From: Oscillospiraceae bacterium
Lineage (GTDB): Bacteria > Bacillota > Clostridia > Oscillospirales > Oscillospiraceae
DNA length: 11,015 nucleotides
Direction: 5' to 3'
Assembly: GCA_017458885.1 (NCBI GenBank)
Contig: JAFSZQ010000077.1
Span: 1-11,015 of the forward strand
Below, piece by piece: positions 1-6,303 of this stretch. The position numbers were made by a program, and so were the translations under genes. Positions within the stretch are counted from its first letter, which is position 1, and each line of letters starts with the position of its first letter. The notes beneath the pieces were generated by a model that was not told the origin of the DNA, did not search any database, and saw nothing but the letters and a program-made list of their open reading frames with translations.

Positions 1-78
1 CGCCCACGGCGGGCAGAAAAGCAACACCGCCAGCAGCAGCGGCAAGCCGATAATGGCGACCAACCAACGTTGTTTCAT
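1..78 (-). CDS. cdsA: Phosphatidate cytidylyltransferase, N-terminal fragment (cut by window edge)
   Basis: Only the first 26 codons lie in the window; the gene runs off the left edge. The peptide begins MKQRWLVAIIGLPLLLAVLL and residues 6-22 form a hydrophobic membrane helix, as expected for the first helix of CdsA. CdsA makes CDP-diacylglycerol from phosphatidate and CTP at the membrane, the entry to phosphatidylglycerol and cardiolipin. The call rests mainly on position: frr-uppS-cdsA is the usual order in bacteria, and this ATG lies 10 bp after the uppS stop. The Shine-Dalgarno sequence is weak (GTGAG about 9 nt upstream), so translation may be coupled to uppS. No catalytic motif is visible because the C-terminal signature lies outside the window; another small membrane protein cannot be excluded. 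Confidence 0.75.
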   Translation of the reverse strand, partial: MKQRWLVAIIGLPLLLAVLLFCPPWA

Positions 79-88
79 AGCTTTTTTC

Positions 89-841
89 TCACTTTTTTGT
101 ACTTAAGCCGCCAAAACGGCGGTCGCGCGTGCGATACCAGTCCAGCGCCCTGTCCAGCTCGTCCCGTCCGAAGTCGGGCCAGAGCGTGTCGGTGACGTAA
201 AACTCGCTGTACGCGCACTGCCAGAGGAGAAAATTGCTCAAGCGCAGCTCCCCGCCCGTGCGGATCAGCAGCTCGGGGTCGGGCAGCCCCGCCGACCAGA
301 GGTAGCCGGAGAACGCCGCCTCCGTCAAGTTGTCCGGCGACGCCTTTCCCTCCATACAGTCGCGTGTAAATGCTTGCGCGGCGTGCAGCAGCTCGGCGCG
401 GCCGCCGTAGTTGAGGCAGACGTTCGCCTGAAAGCCCTCGATGCGCCGCGTCAGCCCGTCCGTCTCGGCGATCAGCGCGCGCAGGCGCGGCGGCAGCACC
501 GCCGTGTCGCCGAGGAAGCGCAGGCGGATGCGGTCGCGCGCCATGGTCTCCACGCTCTCGCGCAGGTACTGCTCGAGCAGCGCGAGGATCGCGTCCACCT
601 CGGCTTTCGGGCGCTTCCAGTTCTCCGTGGAAAAGGCGTAGACCGTCAGATGCTCGATCCCCAGTTCCTTGCAGGCGGTCGCGACGGCGCGAAAGTTCTC
701 CGCGCCCGCCCTGTGCCCCGCCGTGCGCGGCAGACCGCGCCGCTGCGCCCAGCGCCCGTTGCCGTCCATGATGACGGCAACGTGACGGGGCAGACAGGAG
801 TCCCCCGCCCGCCCCGCTTGGTTTTGAGAAAGCAACGTCAT
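89..841 (-). CDS. uppS: Isoprenyl transferase, undecaprenyl diphosphate synthase
   Basis: A 250-residue cis-prenyltransferase, full length for the family. It adds eight isopentenyl units in cis to farnesyl diphosphate to give the C55 lipid carrier precursor for peptidoglycan and other wall polymers. Visible signatures: HVAVIMDGNGRWA (residues 20-32) with the catalytic and Mg-binding Asp26, His43, FSTENWKRP (70-78), LNYGGRAE (143-150), and the C-terminal signature LIRTGGELRLSNFLLWQ (192-208) followed by YSEFY with Glu213, the family's Mg-binding Glu. It starts 4 bp after the frr stop and has only a weak Shine-Dalgarno sequence, so coupling to frr translation is likely. It is followed by cdsA. 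The specific chain length (C55) is inferred from genomic context; the fold and reaction type are clear. Confidence 0.97.
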   Translation of the reverse strand: MTLLSQNQAGRAGDSCLPRHVAVIMDGNGRWAQRRGLPRTAGHRAGAENFRAVATACKELGIEHLTVYAFSTENWKRPKAEVDAILALLEQYLRESVETMARDRIRLRFLGDTAVLPPRLRALIAETDGLTRRIEGFQANVCLNYGGRAELLHAAQAFTRDCMEGKASPDNLTEAAFSGYLWSAGLPDPELLIRTGGELRLSNFLLWQCAYSEFYVTDTLWPDFGRDELDRALDWYRTRDRRFGGLSTKK

Positions 842-845
842 AAGG

Positions 846-1403
846 TCAGACCGCCATCAGTTCCTTTTCCTTCTTCGCGAGCAGCTCGTCGAGCTCCTTG
901 CAGTAGTCGTCGGTGAGCTTTTGCAGGTCTTTTTCGGCGATCTTGTAATCGTCCTCGGTGATCTCGCTCGCCTTCTGCTGCTTCTTGAACGCGTCGATGG
1001 CGTCGCGGCGGATGTTGCGGATGGCGACCTTGCCGTTCTCCGCGTATTTGCGGATCTGCTTGACCAGCTCCTTGCGGCGCTCCTCGGTGAGCTGCGGGAA
1101 GGAGAGGCGGACGGACTTGCCGTCGTTCTGCGGGTTGATGCCGAGGTCGGACTCCTGGATCGCGCGCTCGATCAGCTTGACCGCCTGCGCGTCCCACGGC
1201 GTGATGACGAGCTGGCGCGGGTCGGGCGAGGCGATGGACGCGATCTGGTGGATGGGCGTCGGCGTGCCGTAGTAATCGACGCTGATGCGGTCGAGCACGG
1301 CGGCGTTGGCGCGCCCCGCGCGCACGGCGGCAAAGTCCGTGGCGACGGAGTCGATGCTCTTTTTCATGCGGTCGGTGTACTGCTGGTAATCGTCCTTGTT
1401 CAT
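846..1403 (-). CDS. frr: Ribosome recycling factor
   Basis: 185 residues, the standard length for RRF. With EF-G it splits the post-termination ribosome into subunits. The sequence matches the family along its length: the N-terminal helix MNKDDYQQYTDRMKKSIDSV, the FAAVRAGRANAAVLDRISVDYYG block (residues 24-46), the Pro-rich IASIASPDPRQLVITPWD stretch, the GINPQNDGKSVRLSFPQLTEERR motif (about 109-131), and the KIRKYAENGKVAIRNIRRDA-type helix near the C-terminus. The ATG is preceded at 8 nt by a strong GAGGAGG (1412-1418) and by a recognisable promoter at 1437-1465. It is the first gene of the frr-uppS-cdsA operon. In many Firmicutes frr directly follows pyrH; here pyrH is about 4.2 kb away with four other genes between. 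Confidence 0.98.
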   Translation of the reverse strand: MNKDDYQQYTDRMKKSIDSVATDFAAVRAGRANAAVLDRISVDYYGTPTPIHQIASIASPDPRQLVITPWDAQAVKLIERAIQESDLGINPQNDGKSVRLSFPQLTEERRKELVKQIRKYAENGKVAIRNIRRDAIDAFKKQQKASEITEDDYKIAEKDLQKLTDDYCKELDELLAKKEKELMAV

Positions 1404-1436
1404 AAAAAGCGCCTCCTCGTTTGAAACAGTATCTTC

Positions 1437-1465
1437 ATTATAGCGGCTCGCGCCGCAAAAGGCAA
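1437..1465 (-). promoter_or_regulatory. SigmaA-type promoter of the frr-uppS-cdsA operon
   Basis: On the minus strand a -35 element TTGCCT (1460-1465) and a perfect -10 TATAAT (1437-1442) are separated by exactly 17 bp. Transcription would start near 1430, giving a leader of about 27 nt that contains only the GAGGAGG ribosome binding site. The -35 box lies 9-14 bases past the metA stop, so this promoter separates frr transcription from the methionine operon. The spacer contains an inverted repeat (1443-1456), listed separately. Confidence 0.8.
1443..1456 (-). repeat. Small inverted repeat inside the frr promoter spacer
   Basis: GCGGC and GCCGC arms of 5 bp flank a 4-base centre (TCGC on the plus strand). 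It occupies most of the spacer between the frr -35 and -10 boxes, and lies 18-31 bases after the metA stop. As RNA from metA read-through it would be a short GC hairpin, but it is followed by UAUAAUG rather than a U-run, so it is not a good intrinsic terminator. It could be a repressor operator or chance in GC-rich DNA. Confidence 0.4.
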
Positions 1466-1473
1466 TCGGAACT

Positions 1474-2400
1474 TCAGCGCATCGGCTCGATGGCGCTGAT
1501 GTCGTAGGGCGTGGTCTGGTAGACGTAGTAGTTCAGCCAGTTCTGGTACAGCAGGTTCGCGTGCGCGCGCCAACTGTTCGGCGGCGTCCGCGCGTCGTCG
1601 TCATGCGGGAAATAGTGCTCGGGCATCACGGGATCGACGCCCTGCGCCTTGTCGCGCAGGTACTCCTTTTGCAGCGTGTCGAAGGCGTACTCCGAGTGCC
1701 CCGTGATGAACACCTGACGCCCGCCGTCGGTCATGAGCATATAGACCCCCGCCTTCTCCGAGGACGCGAGGATGCGGAGCTTTTCGCACCGCTCCACGTC
1801 CTCGCGGCGGATGGTCGTGTAGCGGGAGTGCGGCGCGAGGAACACGTCGTCGAACCCGCGCACGAGCATCGACGAGCGGCGCTCGACCGTGTGCTCGTAG
1901 ACGCCGGAGAGCTTTTCGGGCAGCAGGTACTTCGGGATGCCGTAGTGGTAGTACAGCGCCGCCTGCGCGCCCCAGCAGATGTGGAACGTCGAGTGGACGT
2001 GCGTCTTCGTCCACTCCATGATCTCGCACAGCTCGCGCCAGTACTCGACCTCCTCGAACGGCAGCTTCTCCACCGGCGCGCCGGTGATGATCATGCCGTC
2101 GAAATAGCGGTCGCGGACGTGCTCGAAGGTCGTGTAGAACTTGAGCATATGCTCGGGCGAGACGTTCTTCGCCTCGTGGCTCGCCGTCTGCATCAGCTCC
2201 AGCTCCACCTGTAAAGGAGTATTCCCTAACAGGCGCGCAAGTTGAGTCTCCGTCTCGATCTTCGTCTGCATCAGGTTCAGCAGCAGCACCTGCAGCGGGC
2301 GGATGTCCTGCGTCATGGCGCGCGTCTCGGTCATGACGAAGATGTTTTCCTCCGCGAGCGTCTTGGTCGCGGGCAAATCGTTGGGGATACGAATGGGCAT
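1474..2400 (-). CDS. metA: Homoserine O-acetyltransferase (MetA/HTS family)
   Basis: A 308-residue cytosolic enzyme that activates homoserine for methionine synthesis. The class I amidotransferase-like fold is shown by FHICWGAQAAL with nucleophile Cys142, ITGHSEYAF with His235 and Glu237, and Arg249. Residue 111, in ITGAPVEKLPF, is Glu. In characterised MetA proteins Glu111 goes with acetyl-CoA and Gly with succinyl-CoA, so acetyl transfer is predicted despite the 'O-succinyltransferase' label common for this family. That fits the adjacent O-acetylhomoserine-using metY. The ATG at 2400 is chosen because AAGGAGG (2410-2416) lies 9 nt upstream and the protein begins with the family-typical MPIRIPNDLPA; the open frame extending further upstream is a shadow of metY. 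The Shine-Dalgarno overlaps the metY stop codon. Confidence 0.96.
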   Translation of the reverse strand: MPIRIPNDLPATKTLAEENIFVMTETRAMTQDIRPLQVLLLNLMQTKIETETQLARLLGNTPLQVELELMQTASHEAKNVSPEHMLKFYTTFEHVRDRYFDGMIITGAPVEKLPFEEVEYWRELCEIMEWTKTHVHSTFHICWGAQAALYYHYGIPKYLLPEKLSGVYEHTVERRSSMLVRGFDDVFLAPHSRYTTIRREDVERCEKLRILASSEKAGVYMLMTDGGRQVFITGHSEYAFDTLQKEYLRDKAQGVDPVMPEHYFPHDDDARTPPNSWRAHANLLYQNWLNYYVYQTTPYDISAIEPMR

Positions 2401-2409
2401 AGGGTATTG

Positions 2410-2416
2410 CCTCCTT
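2410..2416 (-). promoter_or_regulatory. metA ribosome binding site overlapping the metY stop
   Basis: Minus-strand AAGGAGG lies 9 nt before the metA ATG and shares its first two bases with the metY TAA (2415-2417, read as TAAGGAGG). This fixes the metA start at 2400, against a much longer in-frame extension, and suggests that ribosomes ending metY help to start metA. Confidence 0.85.
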
Positions 2417-3692
2417 ATAAAAGCGCCTGGTCGAGGTCGGCGATCAGGTCGGCGGCGTCCTCCAGACCGCAGGAGTAGCGCACGAGGTCGGGCGAGACGC
2501 CGGCGGCGCGCAGCTCGTCGTCGTTCATCTGGCGGTGCGTGGCGCTCGCGGGGTGCAGGCAGCAGGTGCGCGCGTCCGCGACGTGCGTCTCGATGGCGGC
2601 GACCTTCAGCCGCCCCATGAACCGCTCCGCCGCCGCGCGGCCGCCCTTCACGCCGAAGCTCACGACGCCGCAGGAGCCGTCGGGCAGGTATTTTTGCGCA
2701 AGGGCGTGATACTTGTCGCCCGGGAGTCCCGAGTACGTCACCCATGAGACCTGCGGATGCACGCTCAAGAACTTCGCCACGGCGAGCCCATTCTCGCTGT
2801 GCCGCTTCATGCGCACGTGCAGGCTCTCAAGCCCCAGATTCAGCAAGAATGCGTTCTGCGGCGACTGGATGGAACCGAAGTCGCGCATGAGCTGGGCGGT
2901 CGCCTTCGTGATGAACGCGCCCGCGAGCCCGAACCGCTCGGTGTACGTCACGCCGTGGTAGCTCTCGTCGGGCGTGCAGAGCCCTGGGAACTTGTCGGCG
3001 TGCGCCGTCCAGTCGAACTTCCCGCTGTCCACGACACAGCCGCCGACGGCGGCGCCGTGCCCGTCCATGTACTTCGTCGTCGAGTGCGTGACGATGTCCG
3101 CGCCCCACTCGAACGGGCGGCAGAGCACGGGCGTGGCAAACGTGTTGTCCACGATCAGCGGCACGCCGTGGGCGTGCGCGGCGCGGGCGAATTTCTCGAT
3201 GTCCAGCACGGTGAGCGCGGGGTTCGCGATGGTCTCGCCGAAGACCGCCTTCGTGTTCGGGCGGAACGCGGCGTCCAGCTCCTCCGCCGTGCAGTCGGGC
3301 GAGACGAAGGTGAACTCGACGCCCATGCGCTTCATCGTCACGGCGAAGAGGTTGTAGGTGCCGCCGTAGATGGTCGAGGACGCGACGACGTGGTCGCCGC
3401 AGGAGGCGATGTTGAACACGGCGTAGAAGCTCGCCGCCTGCCCCGAGGAGGTCAGCATCGCCGCTGTGCCGCCCTCGAGCGCCGCGATCTTCGCCGCGAC
3501 GGCGTCGTTCGTGGGGTTTTGCAGGCGGGTGTAGAAATAGCCCGACGCCTCCAGATCGAAGAGCTTTCCCATCTCCGCGCTGGACGCATATTTGAACGTC
3601 GTGCTCTGGACGATGGGTATTTGACGCGGCTCGCCGTTGCCCGGCGCATAGCCGCCCTGTACGCATTTCGTGCCGATGCCCTGTTCTGCCAT
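2415..3692 (-). CDS. metY: O-acetylhomoserine sulfhydrylase (O-acetylhomoserine aminocarboxypropyltransferase)
   Basis: A 425-residue PLP enzyme of the Cys/Met metabolism (gamma family), about the usual MetY length and longer than the roughly 380-400 residues typical of MetB/MetC. It replaces the acetyl group of O-acetylhomoserine with sulfide to give homocysteine. Visible features: YFYTRLQNPTNDAVAAKIAALEGG near residues 52-75, the TSSGQAASFYAV cofactor loop, VDNTFATPVLCRPFEWGADIVTHSTTKYMDGHG with the PLP lysine at Lys207, and the C-terminal CCLHPASATHRQM and LVRYSCGLEDAADLIADLDQAL blocks. The ATG at 3692 is preferred over one at 3713 because GGAGGT (3701-3706) lies 8 nt upstream of it. First gene of metY-metA; the metA neighbour with Glu111 supports the acetyl rather than succinyl substrate. 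Confidence 0.96.
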   Translation of the reverse strand: MAEQGIGTKCVQGGYAPGNGEPRQIPIVQSTTFKYASSAEMGKLFDLEASGYFYTRLQNPTNDAVAAKIAALEGGTAAMLTSSGQAASFYAVFNIASCGDHVVASSTIYGGTYNLFAVTMKRMGVEFTFVSPDCTAEELDAAFRPNTKAVFGETIANPALTVLDIEKFARAAHAHGVPLIVDNTFATPVLCRPFEWGADIVTHSTTKYMDGHGAAVGGCVVDSGKFDWTAHADKFPGLCTPDESYHGVTYTERFGLAGAFITKATAQLMRDFGSIQSPQNAFLLNLGLESLHVRMKRHSENGLAVAKFLSVHPQVSWVTYSGLPGDKYHALAQKYLPDGSCGVVSFGVKGGRAAAERFMGRLKVAAIETHVADARTCCLHPASATHRQMNDDELRAAGVSPDLVRYSCGLEDAADLIADLDQALL

Positions 3693-3700
3693 TGCCGATG

Positions 3701-3706
3701 ACCTCC
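3701..3706 (-). promoter_or_regulatory. metY ribosome binding site that decides the start
   Basis: Minus-strand GGAGGT, 8 nt before the ATG at 3690-3692. The alternative in-frame ATG at 3711-3713 would place this sequence inside the coding region, and it lies only a few bases from the predicted transcription start. Confidence 0.85.
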
Positions 3707-3724
3707 GAAGCATAAAGTAATATT

Positions 3725-3753
3725 AGTATAAAACACATTTTTCCCGTTTGCAA
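3725..3753 (-). promoter_or_regulatory. SigmaA-type promoter of metY-metA
   Basis: Minus-strand -35 TTGCAA (3748-3753) and -10 TATACT (3725-3730) with a 17-bp spacer, in an AT-rich patch that stands out from the GC-rich surroundings. The expected start near 3718 leaves a leader of only about 26 nt to the metY ATG. That is too short for a SAM riboswitch or T-box, the usual leaders of methionine genes in Firmicutes, so any control must be by a DNA-binding protein or from elsewhere. Confidence 0.7.
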
Positions 3754-3780
3754 TCTTTTTCGTTTTTGTGAAAAAAGGAA

Positions 3781-3809
3781 TTGTCATTTTCAAAAACCTG
3801 TGTTATACT
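3781..3809 (+). promoter_or_regulatory. SigmaA-type promoter of the bactofilin gene, extended -10
   Basis: -35 TTGTCA (3781-3786), 17-bp spacer, -10 TATACT (3804-3809) preceded by TGT (3801-3803), an extended -10 element. The start would be near 3816, leaving a leader of about 56 nt. The promoter is back to back with that of metY; the two -35 boxes are separated by 27 bp of A/T-rich DNA (3754-3780). Confidence 0.75.
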
Positions 3810-3828
3810 ATCGCATCATGACCGTTTG

Positions 3829-3842
3829 ACGGACGCGTCCGT
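3829..3842 (+). repeat. 14-bp perfect palindrome in the bactofilin leader
   Basis: ACGGACGCGTCCGT reads the same on both strands. It lies about 20 bases after the -10 box and 13 bases before the Shine-Dalgarno sequence of the bactofilin gene. It could be an operator for a dimeric repressor or a short mRNA hairpin; I do not recognise it as a named site. Confidence 0.5.
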
Positions 3843-3871
3843 TTTCTGACGAACGAGGAGAGGAAACCGAG

Positions 3872-4504
3872 ATGAGCAAGAAAAACCACAGCCAGAGCAA
3901 GGATAACTTCAACCAGGCGATGTTCGATATGTTTGGCATCGGCAAATATCCCAACGAGGAGACCGCGGACGACGCCGAGGACCTCGGCGTCGAGGAAAGC
4001 GCCGCCGCTCCGGTCAAAAGCGCGGCGCCCGCCGCGTCCAGGCGCGAGGCTACTTACGGCGGCGCGTCCCAGGAGACCGTCCACCGCGCGCGCGGGACGT
4101 ACTTCGCCGAGGGAACGAGCATCGAAGGCACGATCCGCTGTGACAGCGACGTGGAGCTGTGCGGCGACTTCAAGGGCGACCTGATCGCCAAAGGCAAGGT
4201 GACCATCCACGCCAGCACCACCAGCAACGTCTCCGCCTCCGACCTTGTGCTCGTGGACTGCACGCTCACCGGCGACGCGACGGTCACCGGTAGCGTCACG
4301 ATCGACGGCAATTCCTCCATCAACGGCAACGTCAAGGCGTCGAACGTGGTCTGCTCCGGCATCGTCCGCGGCAACCTGCGCGTCACCGAGAACATCACCC
4401 TGACCGAAAAGGCGCAGGTCTACGGCGATCTCTCAACGGATACGCTCGCGATCTCCCGCGGCGCGAAGATCTCCGGCAAGATCGAGATGGGCTTGAACAG
4501 CTAA
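3872..4504 (+). CDS. Bactofilin family protein (polymer-forming cytoskeletal protein)
   Basis: 210 residues, the only plus-strand gene. Residues about 76-206 have the bactofilin (DUF583) pattern: short repeats alternating hydrophobic residues with Gly/Asn turns (SIEGTIRCDSDVELCGDFKG, GDATVTGSVTIDGNSSINGNV, GIVRGNLRVTENITLTEKAQ), which fold as a right-handed beta-helix that polymerises without nucleotide into filaments. Bactofilins locate wall or surface machinery at membranes. The N-terminus (1-75) is polar and of low complexity (acidic, then Ala-rich, 30-57) and probably disordered, except for NFNQAMFDMFGIGK (12-25), which could be a docking or membrane-contact motif. The ATG follows GAGGAGAGG (3855-3863) at 8 nt and has its own promoter. 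No M23 peptidase, a common bactofilin neighbour, is present; the convergent neighbour is a membrane acyltransferase. Confidence 0.93.
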   Translation: MSKKNHSQSKDNFNQAMFDMFGIGKYPNEETADDAEDLGVEESAAAPVKSAAPAASRREATYGGASQETVHRARGTYFAEGTSIEGTIRCDSDVELCGDFKGDLIAKGKVTIHASTTSNVSASDLVLVDCTLTGDATVTGSVTIDGNSSINGNVKASNVVCSGIVRGNLRVTENITLTEKAQVYGDLSTDTLAISRGAKISGKIEMGLNS

Positions 4505-4512
4505 ACAACGAC

Positions 4513-4548
4513 AAAAAAGAAGAGCGGCGTTTGCCGCTCTTCTTTTTT
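4513..4548. terminator. Bidirectional intrinsic terminator between bactofilin and acyltransferase genes
   Basis: A perfect 16-bp inverted repeat (arms 4513-4528 and 4533-4548, loop GTTT) with a GC core, GAGCGGC/GCCGCTC, and A6/T6 ends. On either strand the hairpin is followed by a U-run formed by the outer arm. It lies 8 bases after the bactofilin stop and 4 bases after the acyltransferase stop, so it ends both convergent transcripts. Confidence 0.95.
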
Positions 4549-4552
4549 GCCT

Positions 4553-5590
4553 TCACACCAGCCAGTTCCTTACGAACGGCGCCCGTTTCAGCAGCAGCGC
4601 CGCGCCGTACGCGCCCGCGAACACCGCCGCCGCCAGCAGCGGGACGGACAGCGCGGGGCTGACCGAGAGCGTATCGACGCCCAAGCGGACTTGCAGCGTG
4701 TCGATCAGCAGCGCGTGGACGAGGTACGCCCCGAAGCTCGCGTCCGAGAACGCGCGCAGCCAGCGCGGCGAACGGCGGACGCGCTGCTTGAACAGCGTGA
4801 ACACCGCCGCCGCCTCGCACAGCACGTTGACCGTGCAGTAGCCGTAGAGCAGCCCCTCCGGCGCGGCGGCGCGCAGCGACAGCGCGCGCGTGCCGAGCGC
4901 CGTCGCGGCAAAGCCGAGGACGCCGAGCGCGTAGACGGCATACTCCTCGCGCCGGCTCAAGTCGCGGCGGCTCAGGAAATATCCCAGCACAAAGTAGCCG
5001 CTGAAGCCCATCACAAAGCGCAGATCGACGGTCGCGAGCACCGATTGCAGCTCCCCGCCGAGATACGAGCCGCGCAGCGCGAGCAGCGACGTCAGCTCCG
5101 GCAGCGTGAAACCGAAGACCAGCGCGAGCAGCAGGAAGTAGCGCCCCAGCCGCTCGGACTGCACGAGCTGCCGCAGCAGCGGCACGAGCAGGTACAGCCC
5201 CGCGATCATGTACAGGAACCACATATGATAGTGCCCGTGCAGCAGCTCGTAGGCAAGCTGCCTCCGCGTGAGCGCGTAGCGCCGCAGATCGACGAGGGCA
5301 TAGACCGCCGACCAGAACACGAACGCCGCCGCCATGCGCGCGACGTGCTTCCCGTAGAGCTTTTTGAGCCCGACGGGGCGCTCCAGAAACAGCGCGCCGC
5401 TGATCATCACGAACACCGGCACGCACCAGCGCACAAGCGAGTTCCAGCCGTTGAACGCCTGCCACGCCGCGCCGCTCACGTCCGTGTCCGCCCAGTGCTG
5501 GGCGGCGAGGTGGAGCGTCATCACGGCGAAGCTCGCAAAGACGCGCAGCGCGTCGAAGTATTCGACCCTGCCCCGCTGTTCCCCGCTCAT
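4553..5590 (-). CDS. AT3-family (OafA/WecH-like) membrane acyltransferase
   Basis: 345 residues and strongly hydrophobic, with roughly ten predicted membrane helices. It matches acyltransferase family 3: YFDALRVFASFAVMTLHLAA at the N-terminus with Arg16 and His27 of the conserved R...H pattern, VPVFVMISGALFLERP (57-72), HYHMWFLYMIAGLYLLVPLLR (about 120-140), and the FSDASFGAYLVHALLIDTL block near the C-terminus. Such proteins move acetyl or other acyl groups onto sugars or lipids at the membrane, for example peptidoglycan, teichoic or capsular glycans. The acceptor cannot be told from sequence, and there is no fused SGNH domain. The ATG overlaps the pyrH stop (ATGA) and lacks a good Shine-Dalgarno, so translation is probably coupled to pyrH. 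It is the last gene before the terminator at 4513-4548. Confidence 0.9.
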   Translation of the reverse strand: MSGEQRGRVEYFDALRVFASFAVMTLHLAAQHWADTDVSGAAWQAFNGWNSLVRWCVPVFVMISGALFLERPVGLKKLYGKHVARMAAAFVFWSAVYALVDLRRYALTRRQLAYELLHGHYHMWFLYMIAGLYLLVPLLRQLVQSERLGRYFLLLALVFGFTLPELTSLLALRGSYLGGELQSVLATVDLRFVMGFSGYFVLGYFLSRRDLSRREEYAVYALGVLGFAATALGTRALSLRAAAPEGLLYGYCTVNVLCEAAAVFTLFKQRVRRSPRWLRAFSDASFGAYLVHALLIDTLQVRLGVDTLSVSPALSVPLLAAAVFAGAYGAALLLKRAPFVRNWLV

Positions 5591-6303
5591 CCGCGCACCA
5601 GCGTCCCGACGTTCTCGCCCGCGACGGCGCGCAGGATGTTGTTCGGGTCTTTGAGCGCGAAGACGTAGACGGGGAGATGACAGTCCATCGCGAGGCTCGT
5701 CGCGGTCAGATCCATCACGCCCAGGCGCTTGGCAAGCACCTCGTCATAGGTGATCTCGTCGTACTTCACCGCGCCCGCGTCCTTCGCGGGGTCGGCGCTG
5801 TAGACGCCGTCGATGTTCTTCGCGAGCAGGATGACGTCCGCGCCGATCTCCGCCGCGCGCAGCACCGCGCCCGTGTCGGTGGAGAAGAACGGGTGTCCCG
5901 TGCCGCCGCCGAAGAGCACAACCTTGCCGCTTTCGAGGTGCTTCATCGCGCGCTCGTGGGTGTAGTGCTCGCCGAACGCCGGCATCTCCGCCGCCGTCAT
6001 CACGCGGGCGGGCACGCCCGCCTGCTCCAGCGCGTCCGCGACGGCGAGACAGTTCATCACCGTCGCGAGCATCCCCATGCGGTCGGCGCGGGTGCGCTCG
6101 ATGCAGCCCTCGCCGTTCTTGACGCCGCGCCAGAAGTTGCCGCCGCCGATGACGACGCCGACCTCCACACCCAGCTCCACGCACTGCTTGATCGCGCCGC
6201 AGACCGCGCCCATCACGCGGAAGTCGTAGCCGGTCTTATGCTCCCCCGCCAGCGCCTCGCCGCTGATCTTGAGCAGGATGCGCCGATACTTCGGTGCCGC
6301 CAT
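5587..6303 (-). CDS. pyrH: UMP kinase
   Basis: 238 residues, full length for bacterial UMP kinase of the amino-acid-kinase fold. It phosphorylates UMP to UDP with ATP as a cytosolic hexamer, feeding RNA, DNA and UDP-sugar synthesis. Signatures: [20 protein letters not shown] (residues 1-20), [10 protein letters not shown] (51-60), [13 protein letters not shown] (72-84), [19 protein letters not shown] (128-146), and [14 protein letters not shown] (159-172) with [10 protein letters not shown] (198-207). The ATG follows a perfect AAGGAGG (6312-6318) at 8 nt, and the family-typical KYRRILLK follows directly, so the start is secure even though it lies inside the end of engB. It is followed by an acyltransferase with an ATGA overlap, where frr would commonly stand in Firmicutes. 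Confidence 0.98.
   Translation of the reverse strand: MAAPKYRRILLKISGEALAGEHKTGYDFRVMGAVCGAIKQCVELGVEVGVVIGGGNFWRGVKNGEGCIERTRADRMGMLATVMNCLAVADALEQAGVPARVMTAAEMPAFGEHYTHERAMKHLESGKVVLFGGGTGHPFFSTDTGAVLRAAEIGADVILLAKNIDGVYSADPAKDAGAVKYDEITYDEVLAKRLGVMDLTATSLAMDCHLPVYVFALKDPNNILRAVAGENVGTLVRG

Noticed and set aside
2401..2745. N-terminal extension of the metA frame upstream of 2400
   Set aside because: The extension is Arg-rich, overlaps the conserved end of metY, and ignores the AAGGAGG and family-typical MPIRIPNDLPA start at 2400.
3693..3713. Upstream in-frame start for metY (ATG at 3711-3713)
   Set aside because: The GGAGGT ribosome binding site would then be inside the coding region, and only about 5 nt of leader would remain after the predicted transcription start.
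3693..3871. SAM riboswitch or T-box ahead of the methionine genes
   Set aside because: The leader from the predicted promoter is about 26 nt and shows no multi-helix architecture.
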